Shown: one piece after another, positions 35,090-43,951 of the stretch
Layout of the letters: each line of letters starts with the position of its first letter
Position numbering within the stretch: position 1 is the first letter of the stretch
Assembly: GCA_040390025.1 (NCBI GenBank)
Contig: JAZJZD010000004.1
Span: forward strand, 62,001 to 126,000
From: JAVHYG01 sp040390025
GTDB lineage: Bacteria; Pseudomonadota; Gammaproteobacteria; Diplorickettsiales; Diplorickettsiaceae
Direction: 5' to 3'
Length of the DNA: 64,000 nt
Translations under genes and position numbers: made by a program
The notes under the pieces: generated by a model
Databases searched by the model: none
What the model saw: the letters and a program-made list of their open reading frames with translations, nothing else
What the model was told of the DNA's origin: nothing

Positions 35090-36967
35090 ATGGACTTTAA
35101 AAAAAAATCATTTCCTTTATTAGAACATATCAATAAACCTGAGCAGTTGCGCACACTAGATGCGTCGCAACTGCTTCAATTATCGGCTGAGCTTAGAGAC
35201 TTCCTCATACAAACCTTAAATCAATGCGGTGGTCATTTTGCCGCTAATTTGGGAACGGTAGAATTAGCAATTGCACTGCATACTGTTTTTAATACACCGC
35301 ATGACGACATCGTGTGGGATGTCGGCCATCAAGCCTATCCGCACAAAATCCTTACCGGTCGGCGCGACCAACTTACCACAGTTCGTAAAACATGTGGTTT
35401 AGCCCCTTTCCCATCCCGTCAAGAAAGTCAATTTGATAGTTTTGGTGTCGGTCATTCAAGCACTTCTATCAGTGCAGCGCTAGGCATGAGTATTGCTGCC
35501 AAACTACAAAAAACTAAACATAAAGCAATCGCTGTGATTGGTGATGGCGCGATGACAGCTGGAATGGCGTTTGAAGCTTTAAATCATGCGGGTGATATTA
35601 ATGCTGATTTACTCGTTATATTGAATGATAACGATATGTCGATCTCCAATAATGTAGGCGCCTTATCTAATTATTTTGCTCGTATATTATCGAGTAAACT
35701 TTACACCAATGTCCGAGAAGGAAGTAAACGCGTTCTGAATGCAATTCCCACCGTACGTGAATTTGCTAAGCGCACCGAAGAACATGTAAAAGGCATGTTG
35801 ATACCAGGAACTTTATTTGAAGAGTTAGGCTTTAACTATATAGGACCTATCGATGGACATGACCTTCCGCTTTTAATTAAAACCTTGAGTAATTTACGCG
35901 ATTTATCCGGGCCACAACTACTACATGTCATTACGACAAAAGGGAAAGGTTTTCCACCTGCTGAAGTGGACCCCATTGCCTATCATGCAGTAAGCCCACG
36001 TTTTTTAGAAAAAACAAACGCTGTTAAAACGACAATAAAGCCACTCACCTATTCAAATGTCTTCGGTCAATGGATTTGTGATATGGCAAAACAGGATGAG
36101 CGCTTAGTAGCCATAACGCCGGCTATGTGTGAAGGATCGGATCTTATTGAATTTGCAAAACGTTATCCGGATAGGTATTACGACGTCGGTATTGCCGAAC
36201 AACATGCTGTTACTCTAGCAGCAGGACTCGCATGTAAAGGACTAAAACCGGTGGTCGCTATCTATTCCACTTTTTTACAGCGTGCTTATGATCAGCTTAT
36301 TCATGATGTGGCATTACAGAATCTACCCATACTCTTTGCCATCGACAGAGCAGGTATTGTTGGCGGCGATGGCGCAACACACCAAGGTTGTTTTGATTTA
36401 TCCTATCTCCGTTGCATTCCTAATCTTACTATCATGACTCCCAGTAATGAAAATGAATTATATCAAATGCTTTATACGGGGTTTCAAGAGAGAGGGCCGT
36501 GTGCTATCCGTTATCCACGCGGCAGTGGTCCAGGAAGTGTAATCAATAAAATGATTTCTGCCATCCCTATAGGCAAAGCAGAAATCAAACGAAAAGGAAG
36601 AAAGATTGCTTTATTAGCTTTCGGTTCACTGGTCGCAACTGCCCTTACCGTTGCAGAAAAACTCGACGCAACAGTCGTCAATATGCGTTTCGTCAAACCT
36701 TTAGATACCGAGCTACTTACTGAATTAGCCAACACCACTACTTTATTAGTTACACTGGAAGAAAATGTGATTTACGGAGGCGCAGGCAGCGCTATCAGTG
36801 AGTACTATCATCAGCAAGGTTTAATTTGCAATCTATTATCCTTAGGTTTACCTAATACATTCATAGAACATGGTGAGCCGATAGAATTATTATCCCAAAT
36901 GGGCCTAGATACTGATGGAATCTTAATGGCTATCAAGCGACGACTGGCGCAATCATCTCGTTTTTAG
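35090..36967 (+). CDS. dxs: 1-deoxy-D-xylulose-5-phosphate synthase
   Basis: Thiamine-diphosphate enzyme that condenses pyruvate and glyceraldehyde-3-phosphate, first step of the MEP isoprenoid pathway; 625 residues. Features: NLGTVELAIALH, IVWDVGHQAYPHKILTGR, the ThDP motif beginning GDGAMTAG and ending NDNDMSIS, DGHD, and the transketolase pyrimidine domain with VGIAEQHAVTLAAGLA and PVVAIYSTFLQRAYDQLIHD. Complete. It lies only 17 nt after icmX and may be co-transcribed with the icm genes, though functionally unrelated. Confidence 0.97.
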   Translation: MDFKKKSFPLLEHINKPEQLRTLDASQLLQLSAELRDFLIQTLNQCGGHFAANLGTVELAIALHTVFNTPHDDIVWDVGHQAYPHKILTGRRDQLTTVRKTCGLAPFPSRQESQFDSFGVGHSSTSISAALGMSIAAKLQKTKHKAIAVIGDGAMTAGMAFEALNHAGDINADLLVILNDNDMSISNNVGALSNYFARILSSKLYTNVREGSKRVLNAIPTVREFAKRTEEHVKGMLIPGTLFEELGFNYIGPIDGHDLPLLIKTLSNLRDLSGPQLLHVITTKGKGFPPAEVDPIAYHAVSPRFLEKTNAVKTTIKPLTYSNVFGQWICDMAKQDERLVAITPAMCEGSDLIEFAKRYPDRYYDVGIAEQHAVTLAAGLACKGLKPVVAIYSTFLQRAYDQLIHDVALQNLPILFAIDRAGIVGGDGATHQGCFDLSYLRCIPNLTIMTPSNENELYQMLYTGFQERGPCAIRYPRGSGPGSVINKMISAIPIGKAEIKRKGRKIALLAFGSLVATALTVAEKLDATVVNMRFVKPLDTELLTELANTTTLLVTLEENVIYGGAGSAISEYYHQQGLICNLLSLGLPNTFIEHGEPIELLSQMGLDTDGILMAIKRRLAQSSRF

Positions 36968-37070
36968 TAAAGTAAACCCATTTTTCCTGACCTAAGTTCC
37001 GGCCTGCTCCTTAGAACAATTCCGTGATAGTGTGGGGCCTGAATAAAAAACAAGGTACAGATTTTAATTT

Positions 37071-39776
37071 ATGATCACCAAACTTTTAAGCAAACTTATT
37101 CCGAATCGCAATCAGCGTCTTCTAAAAGAACTTGAAAAAACAGTCGTCGCAATTAATAACCTTGAGCCTAGCATACAGGCTTTATCCGATACTGAAGTAC
37201 AAGCGAAAACAGCCGAATTTCAATCCCGATTAAAAGATGGTTGCTCCTTAGATGAATTACTTGTAGAAGCCTTTGCTGTCGTGCGAGAAGCAAGTCGGCG
37301 TATATTAGGCATGCGTCATTTTGATGTACAATTAATCGGCGGCATGGTGTTACACAGCGGAAAAATAGCCGAAATGCGCACCGGTGAAGGAAAAACCTTA
37401 GTTGCTACCCTTCCCGCCTATCTCAATGCATTAAGTGGTCAGGGCGTACATATCATCACCGTCAATGATTACCTCGCCAAACGAGACGCCGAATGGATGA
37501 ACCCTCTCTATTCCTTTCTAGGATTAAGCACAGGCGTTATCGTATCGGATCTACCCTTACCCGAACGACAAGCCGCCTATGCAGCCGATATCACCTACGG
37601 AACCAATAATGAATTTGGCTTTGATTATTTACGCGATAACATGGCCTTTTCTCTTGCAGAAAAATCACAACGAATTTTAAATTTTGCCATCGTCGATGAA
37701 GTTGACTCCATCCTTATTGATGAAGCACGTACACCTTTAATTATTTCCGGTGCAAGCGAAGAAAGCTCTGAACTTTATATCAAAATCAATCGACTTATCC
37801 CCTCCCTCACCTTACGAAAAGAAGAAGAAGGCCCAGGAGATTTCTATCTCGATGAAAAAACGAAACAAGCTTATTTAACAGAAGAAGGCCATCAACAATT
37901 AGAAGAACTTTTGGTAAAGCAAGGTTTACTCAGCGAAGGAGAAAACCTTTACAACATCAATAATATTAGCTTAATGCATCACGTGAACGCCGCGCTACGT
38001 GCGCACTATTTATTCCAGCGCGACGTTGATTACATTGTGCAAAATAATCAAGTCGTGATTGTCGATGAGCACACAGGCCGTCTCATGGCTGGACGACGTT
38101 GGTCAGATGGTTTGCATCAAGCCGTAGAAGCGAAAGAAAAAGCAGATATTCAAAACGAAAACCAAACGTTAGCTTCCATCACTTTTCAAAATTATTTCCG
38201 TCTTTATCATAAACTGGCAGGAATGACGGGAACAGCCGATACCGAAGCCTATGAATTTCAGCAAATTTATGGTTTAGAAGTCGTTGTTATACCTACCCAT
38301 CTACCGGTTTCTCGTCAAGATTTACCCGATCAAATCTATTTAAGCAAAGAAGAAAAGTTTGCGGCTATTATTGAAGATATAAAAGCCTGTCGTGAACGTA
38401 AACAACCGGTACTCGTCGGTACTGCATCGATAGAAACATCGGAATACCTGTCACGTTTATTAGACAAAGAAAAAATTCCACATCAAGTGCTCAATGCTAA
38501 GTTTCATGAAAAAGAAGCGCAAATTATTGCGGAAGCAGGGCGTCCTGGAACAGTGACCATTGCCACTAATATGGCAGGACGTGGAACAGATATAGTACTG
38601 GGCGGTAATCTCAATGCAGAACTTGCCAATCTACCTGAAGCAACATTGGCTGAAGAAATAGAACAACGCAAACTAGAATGGAAAAAACGGCATGATGAAG
38701 TCATTGCTGCGGGCGGTTTACACATCGTTGGTAGCGAACGACATGAATCACGTCGTATCGATAACCAGTTACGTGGTCGCTCTGGGCGACAAGGTGATCC
38801 GGGCTCTTCCCGTTTTTATCTATCATTACAAGACAATCTCATGCGTATCTTTGCGTCCGATCGTGTAGCGATGCTGATGCAAAAACTGGGTATGCAAGCC
38901 GGCGAGGCCATTGAACATAATTGGATTACCCGTGCCATAGAAAATGCCCAACGTAAAGTAGAAGGACGTAATTTCGATGTTCGCAAACAATTATTAGAAT
39001 TCGATGATGTTGCCAATGAACAACGTAAAGTAATTTATGAACAACGTAATGAGCTACTGGCTACAGAAGATATTTCTCCGATTATCAAAAATTTATGGCC
39101 CGATGTTATTAACGCAACGATTGATCAATACATCCCGCCACAAAGCTTAGAAGAACAATGGGATGTTCCTGGTTTAGAAAATCAACTAAAACAAGATTTT
39201 TTACTCGATCTGCCTTTACAAACTTGGTTAAAAGACCCCAATTGTACGGAAGAAGATCTGCGCCAAAAAATAATAACCGCCGCGGAAACCACTTATACAG
39301 AGAAGGAAAATTTAGTTGGCGCCTCTACCCTACGCCAAATTGAAAAAACCTTAATGTTACAGACGCTCGATATGCAGTGGAAAGACCATCTAGCTGCCAT
39401 GGATCACCTACGACAAGGCATTCATTTGCGTGGATACGCTCAAAAAAATCCAAAACAAGAATATAAACGCGAATCCTTTACGCTGTTTACATCACTTTTA
39501 GATCAATTAAAATACCAGGTCATTAGCCTGCTCAGTTGTCTACAAATACAAGCGCCCGAAGATGCTGAACGATTAGAACAACAACGCCGCCAGCAAATGC
39601 CGCAATTAATGGCTTTTCAACATCCAGATTCGATTGGCGCGGAATCTGATTCAATCAATCTAGAAGAATCACAAGCGGTTACAACACAGCGTAATTTTAA
39701 CAAAACAGGTAGAAATGAACCCTGTCCCTGTGGATCGGGGAAAAAATATAAACATTGCCACGGTCAATTAAATTAA
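37071..39776 (+). CDS. secA: preprotein translocase ATPase SecA
   Basis: Motor ATPase of the Sec pathway, 901 residues. Walker A is in MRTGEGKTLVATLPAYLNAL, Walker B/DEAD in FAIVDEVDSILIDEARTPLI. Conserved GRRWSDGLHQAVEAKE, NMAGRGTDIVLGGN and GRSGRQGDPGSSRFYLSLQD follow. The C-terminal zinc-binding tail EPCPCGSGKKYKHCHGQ is intact, which is needed for SecB and lipid contact in other bacteria. The map start is one nucleotide after the stop, so the two genes form an operon. Confidence 0.98.
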   Translation: MITKLLSKLIPNRNQRLLKELEKTVVAINNLEPSIQALSDTEVQAKTAEFQSRLKDGCSLDELLVEAFAVVREASRRILGMRHFDVQLIGGMVLHSGKIAEMRTGEGKTLVATLPAYLNALSGQGVHIITVNDYLAKRDAEWMNPLYSFLGLSTGVIVSDLPLPERQAAYAADITYGTNNEFGFDYLRDNMAFSLAEKSQRILNFAIVDEVDSILIDEARTPLIISGASEESSELYIKINRLIPSLTLRKEEEGPGDFYLDEKTKQAYLTEEGHQQLEELLVKQGLLSEGENLYNINNISLMHHVNAALRAHYLFQRDVDYIVQNNQVVIVDEHTGRLMAGRRWSDGLHQAVEAKEKADIQNENQTLASITFQNYFRLYHKLAGMTGTADTEAYEFQQIYGLEVVVIPTHLPVSRQDLPDQIYLSKEEKFAAIIEDIKACRERKQPVLVGTASIETSEYLSRLLDKEKIPHQVLNAKFHEKEAQIIAEAGRPGTVTIATNMAGRGTDIVLGGNLNAELANLPEATLAEEIEQRKLEWKKRHDEVIAAGGLHIVGSERHESRRIDNQLRGRSGRQGDPGSSRFYLSLQDNLMRIFASDRVAMLMQKLGMQAGEAIEHNWITRAIENAQRKVEGRNFDVRKQLLEFDDVANEQRKVIYEQRNELLATEDISPIIKNLWPDVINATIDQYIPPQSLEEQWDVPGLENQLKQDFLLDLPLQTWLKDPNCTEEDLRQKIITAAETTYTEKENLVGASTLRQIEKTLMLQTLDMQWKDHLAAMDHLRQGIHLRGYAQKNPKQEYKRESFTLFTSLLDQLKYQVISLLSCLQIQAPEDAERLEQQRRQQMPQLMAFQHPDSIGAESDSINLEESQAVTTQRNFNKTGRNEPCPCGSGKKYKHCHGQLN

Positions 39777-39777
39777 T

Positions 39778-40560
39778 ATGTCACGATCACAAATTATTAT
39801 TAAAACGCCTGAAGAAATTGAGAAAATGCGTGTCGCGGGTAGATTAGCCGCTGAAGTATTAGAAATGATAGAACCCTATGTCAAACCAGGTATCACTACT
39901 GATGAATTAGATAAAATCTGCCACGACTACATCGTTAACAAGCAACACGCGATTCCCGCTCCTTTGAATTATCGAGGGTTTCCTAAATCTATTTGCACTT
40001 CTGTTAACCACCAAGTCTGTCATGGAATTCCGGGTGAGCGTGTTTTAAAAGTGGGTGATTTATTAAATATCGATGTTACCGTCCTTAAAGAGGGTTACCA
40101 TGGCGATACGAGTAAAATGTTTTTTGTAGGCAAGCCTTCTGTATTAGCGCAACGTTTAAGTCGGGTAACGCAAGAATGTCTCTATCTGGGTATTCGACTT
40201 ATAAAACCGGGCACTTATTTAGGTGATATTGGCGCCGCAATTCAGGAATATGCTGAATCCGAAGGATTTTCTGTGGTTCGTGAATATTGCGGCCACGGCA
40301 TAGGGAGGCTTTTCCATGAAGAGCTACAAGTACTTCACTATGGTAAGAAAGGAACGGGGGTACAGTTAGTTCCAGGCATGACATTCACTATTGAGCCCAT
40401 GATCAATGCGGGCAAATGTTACGTTAAGGTTATGCCGGACAAATGGACAGTTGTCACCAAGGATCACAGTCTATCTGCACAGTGGGAGCACACTTTGCTC
40501 GTCACTAATACGGGTTATGAAATACTAACCAAACGTAAAGAAGAACCCGATCAGATCTAG
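39778..40560 (+). CDS. map: methionine aminopeptidase, type I
   Basis: Removes the initiator methionine from new proteins; 260 residues. The metal ligands of the pita-bread fold are visible: Asp in LNIDVTVLKEGYHGDTSKM, His in YCGHGIGRLFHEEL, Glu in TFTIEPMINAG and Glu in SAQWEHTLLVT. No N-terminal zinc-finger extension. Starts one base after the secA stop. Confidence 0.97.
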   Translation: MSRSQIIIKTPEEIEKMRVAGRLAAEVLEMIEPYVKPGITTDELDKICHDYIVNKQHAIPAPLNYRGFPKSICTSVNHQVCHGIPGERVLKVGDLLNIDVTVLKEGYHGDTSKMFFVGKPSVLAQRLSRVTQECLYLGIRLIKPGTYLGDIGAAIQEYAESEGFSVVREYCGHGIGRLFHEELQVLHYGKKGTGVQLVPGMTFTIEPMINAGKCYVKVMPDKWTVVTKDHSLSAQWEHTLLVTNTGYEILTKRKEEPDQI

Positions 40561-40810
40561 ATTATTTTTAGGACTCGTCGACTGCTTTGGAGATAAGAAC
40601 TTCACCCGAGAACATTTTTTCAATATTCCTATTTGGTTGATTTGAGCCAGATTCCTGATGAGTCTTTACCAAACCTAATAAATTAGGTCTCTTAGAAATT
40701 GTACAAAAAATATATTTACCCGCGATCTTATTACTATCGCTAAAAAAACATCGTTAGGTTAATGAAATTAATCCAGCCTGGGCATGAATTATTTAACATG
40801 CCTAGTATAT

Positions 40811-41003
40811 TATATTCCCATTACAGTTAGAAATGCGAAGTTGTATTTCCAACTGCTTCATCTCGCGATGGAGATTTTCAAGAGGAGAACCGCGATTCTC
40901 CTCTTGAATAGCGGTACACAAGCTTTGCTTGGGACCGCTATGTGATCGGTATACCGCTCGCTCTTAATTTAAAAAGTTCGCATCTTCAAGTACGAGCGGT
41001 ATA
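40811..41003. repeat. full-length composite palindromic repeat (F-B-D-A)
   Basis: F (CAGTTAGAAATGCGA to TATTTCCAACTG), B (GATTTTCAAGAGGAGAACCG to CGGTTCTCC-type arms, ending CTCTTGAATA), D (AGCGGTACACAAGC to GCTTGGGACCGCT, then ATGTGATCGG) and A (TATACCGCTCG to CGAGCGGTATA). Compared with 28702-28939, module three is swapped while the flanking modules are kept. Its right edge coincides with the break point of the Rpn-type pseudogene. The preceding 250 nt after map show nothing recognised. Confidence 0.88.
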
Positions 41004-41256
41004 TGCTTGTAGAGGGCGAGACCCAGGACGTAAACGAAGCGGTTAAAACACTTCAAACTATCAACGATTACCAAGAGGATGTTATGAACGCAGCAAAACA
41101 ACTAAAAGAACAAGGCCTAAAGCAGGGCCGGCATGAGGGCCGAAAAGAGGGTCGGCATGAAGAGGCTATTGCTATTGCCCAAAACATGCTAAAGCGATCC
41201 AAAAACTAACCGGCTTGCCTGAAAAAGAAGTGATGAATTTAGTGGATAAGCACTAA
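41003..41256 (+). pseudogene. C-terminal remnant of an Rpn/PD-(D/E)XK-type nuclease (putative transposase) gene
   Basis: The frame first reads EDVMNAAKQLKEQGLKQG, then a HEGRKEGRHEEAIAIAQNML stretch typical of the C-terminal Gly/Arg/Glu-rich tail of Rpn family proteins, and stops. Shifting one frame near 41192 continues with the expected ending AIQKLTGLPEKEVMNLVDKH, stop at 41256. So the gene has lost its nuclease domain and carries a frameshift. The 5' break lies directly at the end of the composite palindromic repeat. Confidence 0.75.
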
Positions 41257-41493
41257 ATTTACTAACTTTTAATAAAAAAAATAATAAGGAATACTATGTC
41301 TAAGAAAAATACTCCAAATGTAGGGGATTTGTAACTTACTGACGTTCAATATACGTCAATTGTTCGTCATTTTAACTAGTTCCTAAAGCAACCAAATAAT
41401 CGCAACTGTTTGATTATTAACGTTTTTTAAATTACATACTATTCGTAAATTCAAAGTATTTAAAATTTTAATTATTTAAATGCTCGAGTAGAT
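41257..41493. other. AT-rich gap with a 12-codon open frame
   Basis: The only coding-like item is ATG at 41292 or thereabouts, preceded by AAGGAATACT and reading MSKKNTPNVGDL before a stop. It may be the 5' stump of a lost gene. The rest is AT-rich and leads into the promoter at 41494. Confidence 0.3.
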
Positions 41494-41526
41494 ATTAATA
41501 TTCCGTTAATAATTAAAAATTACACT
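41494..41526 (+). promoter_or_regulatory. PmrA-type box and -10 upstream of the 359-residue gene
   Basis: ATTAAT at 41494-41499 and GTTAAT at 41505-41510 give TTAA-N7-TTAA. A 10-nt spacer and TACACT at 41521-41526 follow. The start codon is 35 nt further on. Confidence 0.68.
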
Positions 41527-41560
41527 CAGACACTCTAAAATTTATTTTAAGGGTGACCAA

Positions 41561-42640
41561 GTGTTTAAATTTGTCAAACCAAGTGAAAAAGTTTTGGGGT
41601 GTTTACAAACACAAGGATATAACACGGAGACTATTGTTAAAGCTGGAAAAAACGCGAAACTACCTAAAACAACTGAAAAAGATCAAGTTAATGTAGATCT
41701 TGAGCGATATAAAGAAGAGGCTAATGCATCGCTTAAGAAAATACGCGAACTTAAGGATGAGGTAGCCCTAATTTCTAAACAAATGGATAGGCATCATATA
41801 AAAACGGAAGAAATCAAAAAAGAATTGAACGATGCAACTGATGAAAAAAGAAACGACATTCAATTAATAATTGCAGAAATGGAGCTTGTCTATAGTAATC
41901 TAAACACAAAAAGAGACGCGATTAAATTACAAATAGAAAATGAAGAAATATTTTACAAAAAAATCTGTGAACTGGATCGTTTTTCGCAAGGAGCACATAA
42001 TAATCAACATGAAGTAGCAGAAAATAATCCAACTCAACATTTAAATGACCATGAAAATGGAGTAGTAGCTACTACTATTAAGCCTAGCGCAATTAATACG
42101 GTTATAGGAGAACAAACAGTAGCTCCCCCTCTTATCCATGATTTGTTAGGAAGTTCTTTATTTAATAGAAAAAAAGTAAATCCTCAGCAGTCTGATGTTA
42201 ATTCTCCAGTACCGGAGGAAACGGTTAGTACAGTTAGTAATCCTAGCTTTACAGATACACAAAGAATGGTTAATGGAAATACGGCTGGTGCAACAAGAAT
42301 GGATTTAAAGCAAGAACTAACTGACGCTTTAGCGAAAAGAAAAGCAAAACAAGATTCCAAGTTAGCTCAAATCCAGGAGCTAGATAGCTTAATGGACAGC
42401 GTTGCGTTCCAAGCAGCTGAATTACAGGAGCTAGATAGTTTAATAAATAGCATTGAGTTCCAAGAAGGTGAATTAGCTAATGAAACAGGCGAGATATGGG
42501 GTTTAGCCCCTATCCCAGAGGGCCGTGAAAGCGTAGTCACTGAAGAACCAAATTCAAGCTTTTTTAAAAGAAAGACTAAGACTGCAAGTCTATTAGAGTT
42601 TGAAAGAGAAGAGAAACTATCTAATTTGAACCATTCTTAA
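41561..42640 (+). CDS. unknown 359-residue coiled-coil protein, candidate Dot/Icm effector
   Basis: Starts with GTG behind AAGGGTGACC. No family recognised. Residues about 40-130 form a charged coiled coil; 140-245 are low-complexity. At about 248-270 DLKQELTDALAKRKAKQ resembles the short amphipathic helix plus basic patch of WH2 or Ena/VASP-type actin-binding motifs, a weak likeness. A 17-residue unit (QELDSLxxSxxFQxxEL) is repeated in tandem at about 272-305. Upstream lies a PmrA-type box with the spacing shared by other candidates. No signal peptide. Confidence 0.8.
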   Translation: MFKFVKPSEKVLGCLQTQGYNTETIVKAGKNAKLPKTTEKDQVNVDLERYKEEANASLKKIRELKDEVALISKQMDRHHIKTEEIKKELNDATDEKRNDIQLIIAEMELVYSNLNTKRDAIKLQIENEEIFYKKICELDRFSQGAHNNQHEVAENNPTQHLNDHENGVVATTIKPSAINTVIGEQTVAPPLIHDLLGSSLFNRKKVNPQQSDVNSPVPEETVSTVSNPSFTDTQRMVNGNTAGATRMDLKQELTDALAKRKAKQDSKLAQIQELDSLMDSVAFQAAELQELDSLINSIEFQEGELANETGEIWGLAPIPEGRESVVTEEPNSSFFKRKTKTASLLEFEREEKLSNLNHS

Positions 42641-42657
42641 TATTACCTTTCTAGGCA

Positions 42658-42702
42658 GCGAAACTCCTTACTTTGACAGGAGTTTCGCAAATAACGGTTT
42701 TT
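42658..42702 (+). terminator. candidate terminator after the 359-residue gene
   Basis: A perfect 10-bp stem GCGAAACTCC (42658-42667) and GGAGTTTCGC (42679-42688) with an 11-nt loop; a T-run (GGTTTTTA) begins about 8 nt after it. Confidence 0.45.
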
Positions 42703-42920
42703 ATACTAACTTCCACTACTCACCTTATGATTCAAATTCGAAACCCCCTGTTTGAATAAATTTGACTCGTTATTCTAGCTGTTTTCAAACCTTACTAAAG
42801 GGAGCAAGCCCACACCATTAGCCAATGGCACTGAACGTTATTGATTTCGACAAAATAAACCTCTATAGTCCTGGGTTCTCCAAATTTTAGAGAAATAAAG
42901 CATAAAAATAAGAGTAAAAT

Positions 42921-43949
42921 ATGTTAAAGCGCCTAATAGCCTATCTTTTTTTAGGGGCTATCGTGCTCGCTCTATTGAGCTGCGATCTGCTTCGTCCTAG
43001 TAAACCAGCAACCCCTCCCGTTGTTGTTGGTGCTACGCAAGTCATGCTACAGCCCTGGCAAGAAACGATTCAAGCCATCGGCAGTTTATCGGCAAGTCAA
43101 GGTATCGTCATTAAACCGGAAACCAGCGGTCGTATTAGCGCTATTTACTTCCGATCAGGAGAAACCGTTAAGGCAGGCGACCCGCTTATACAACTCAACC
43201 CTGCTATCCTCAAAGCAAAACTCGATGCCACAATAGCACAAACCCAATTGAGTAAAGCGGATTATCAACGCGCGCTGACACTTTACAAACAAAAGGTATT
43301 TGCTAAAGCGGACCTAGATAAAGCTTTAGCGACGTATAGTGCCAATCTGGCTCAACAAGCCGAAGCACAAGCCGCCTTTGATCAAACACTGGTTCGCGCT
43401 CCTTTTAGTGGTCGATTAGGCCTACGTTTAGTAGATAAAGGAGATTACATTGATCCTAGTAAACCCATTGCCAATTTAGACGCAATCGATCCCTTACGCA
43501 TTGATTTCAGAATACCCGGAACCGATGTTGGAAAAGTAGCAATCGGTGCAAAGCTAAACATTCATAGCAGTGCTTATCCAAATCAAACCTTTGTTGCAAA
43601 GGTCTATGCTATCGATTCGCAAATAGATACCGATACGCGAAGCTTGGGTGTGCGAGCAAGTCTTAGCAACACGCAACAACGGCTCTTGCCTGGTGCGTTT
43701 GTTGATGTCTCACTTGAAGTAGCACAACCACAAACCCTAGCCACGGTTCCTGAAACTGCAGTTAATAACGATGAAACGGGCAGCTATGTCTATCGAATCA
43801 TTCACCATCTAGCAGTCAAAACACCGGTAACCGTCCTTTTTCACCAAAATGGAAAGATTGGTTTAACCGGTCTGCAGGCAGGCGAACAAATCATTAGTGT
43901 AGGTGGTTTTAAAGTATTAGATAAGGCGCCGATCATCGTTGGAAAATAA
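42921..43949 (+). CDS. RND efflux periplasmic adaptor (membrane fusion protein), lipoprotein
   Basis: A 342-residue HlyD/AcrA-family adaptor joining an inner-membrane RND pump to an outer-membrane channel. The signal peptide ends in a lipobox (LALLSC) with Cys near residue 20. The next residue is Asp, which in E. coli retains lipoproteins in the inner membrane, as expected for an adaptor. The biotinyl-lipoyl halves are seen in IKPETSGRISAIYFRSGETV and RAPFSGRLGLRLVDKGDYI. Ends 2 nt before the RND gene. No outer-membrane TolC-type gene is in this operon. Confidence 0.9.
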   Translation: MLKRLIAYLFLGAIVLALLSCDLLRPSKPATPPVVVGATQVMLQPWQETIQAIGSLSASQGIVIKPETSGRISAIYFRSGETVKAGDPLIQLNPAILKAKLDATIAQTQLSKADYQRALTLYKQKVFAKADLDKALATYSANLAQQAEAQAAFDQTLVRAPFSGRLGLRLVDKGDYIDPSKPIANLDAIDPLRIDFRIPGTDVGKVAIGAKLNIHSSAYPNQTFVAKVYAIDSQIDTDTRSLGVRASLSNTQQRLLPGAFVDVSLEVAQPQTLATVPETAVNNDETGSYVYRIIHHLAVKTPVTVLFHQNGKIGLTGLQAGEQIISVGGFKVLDKAPIIVGK

Positions 43950-43951
43950 AA

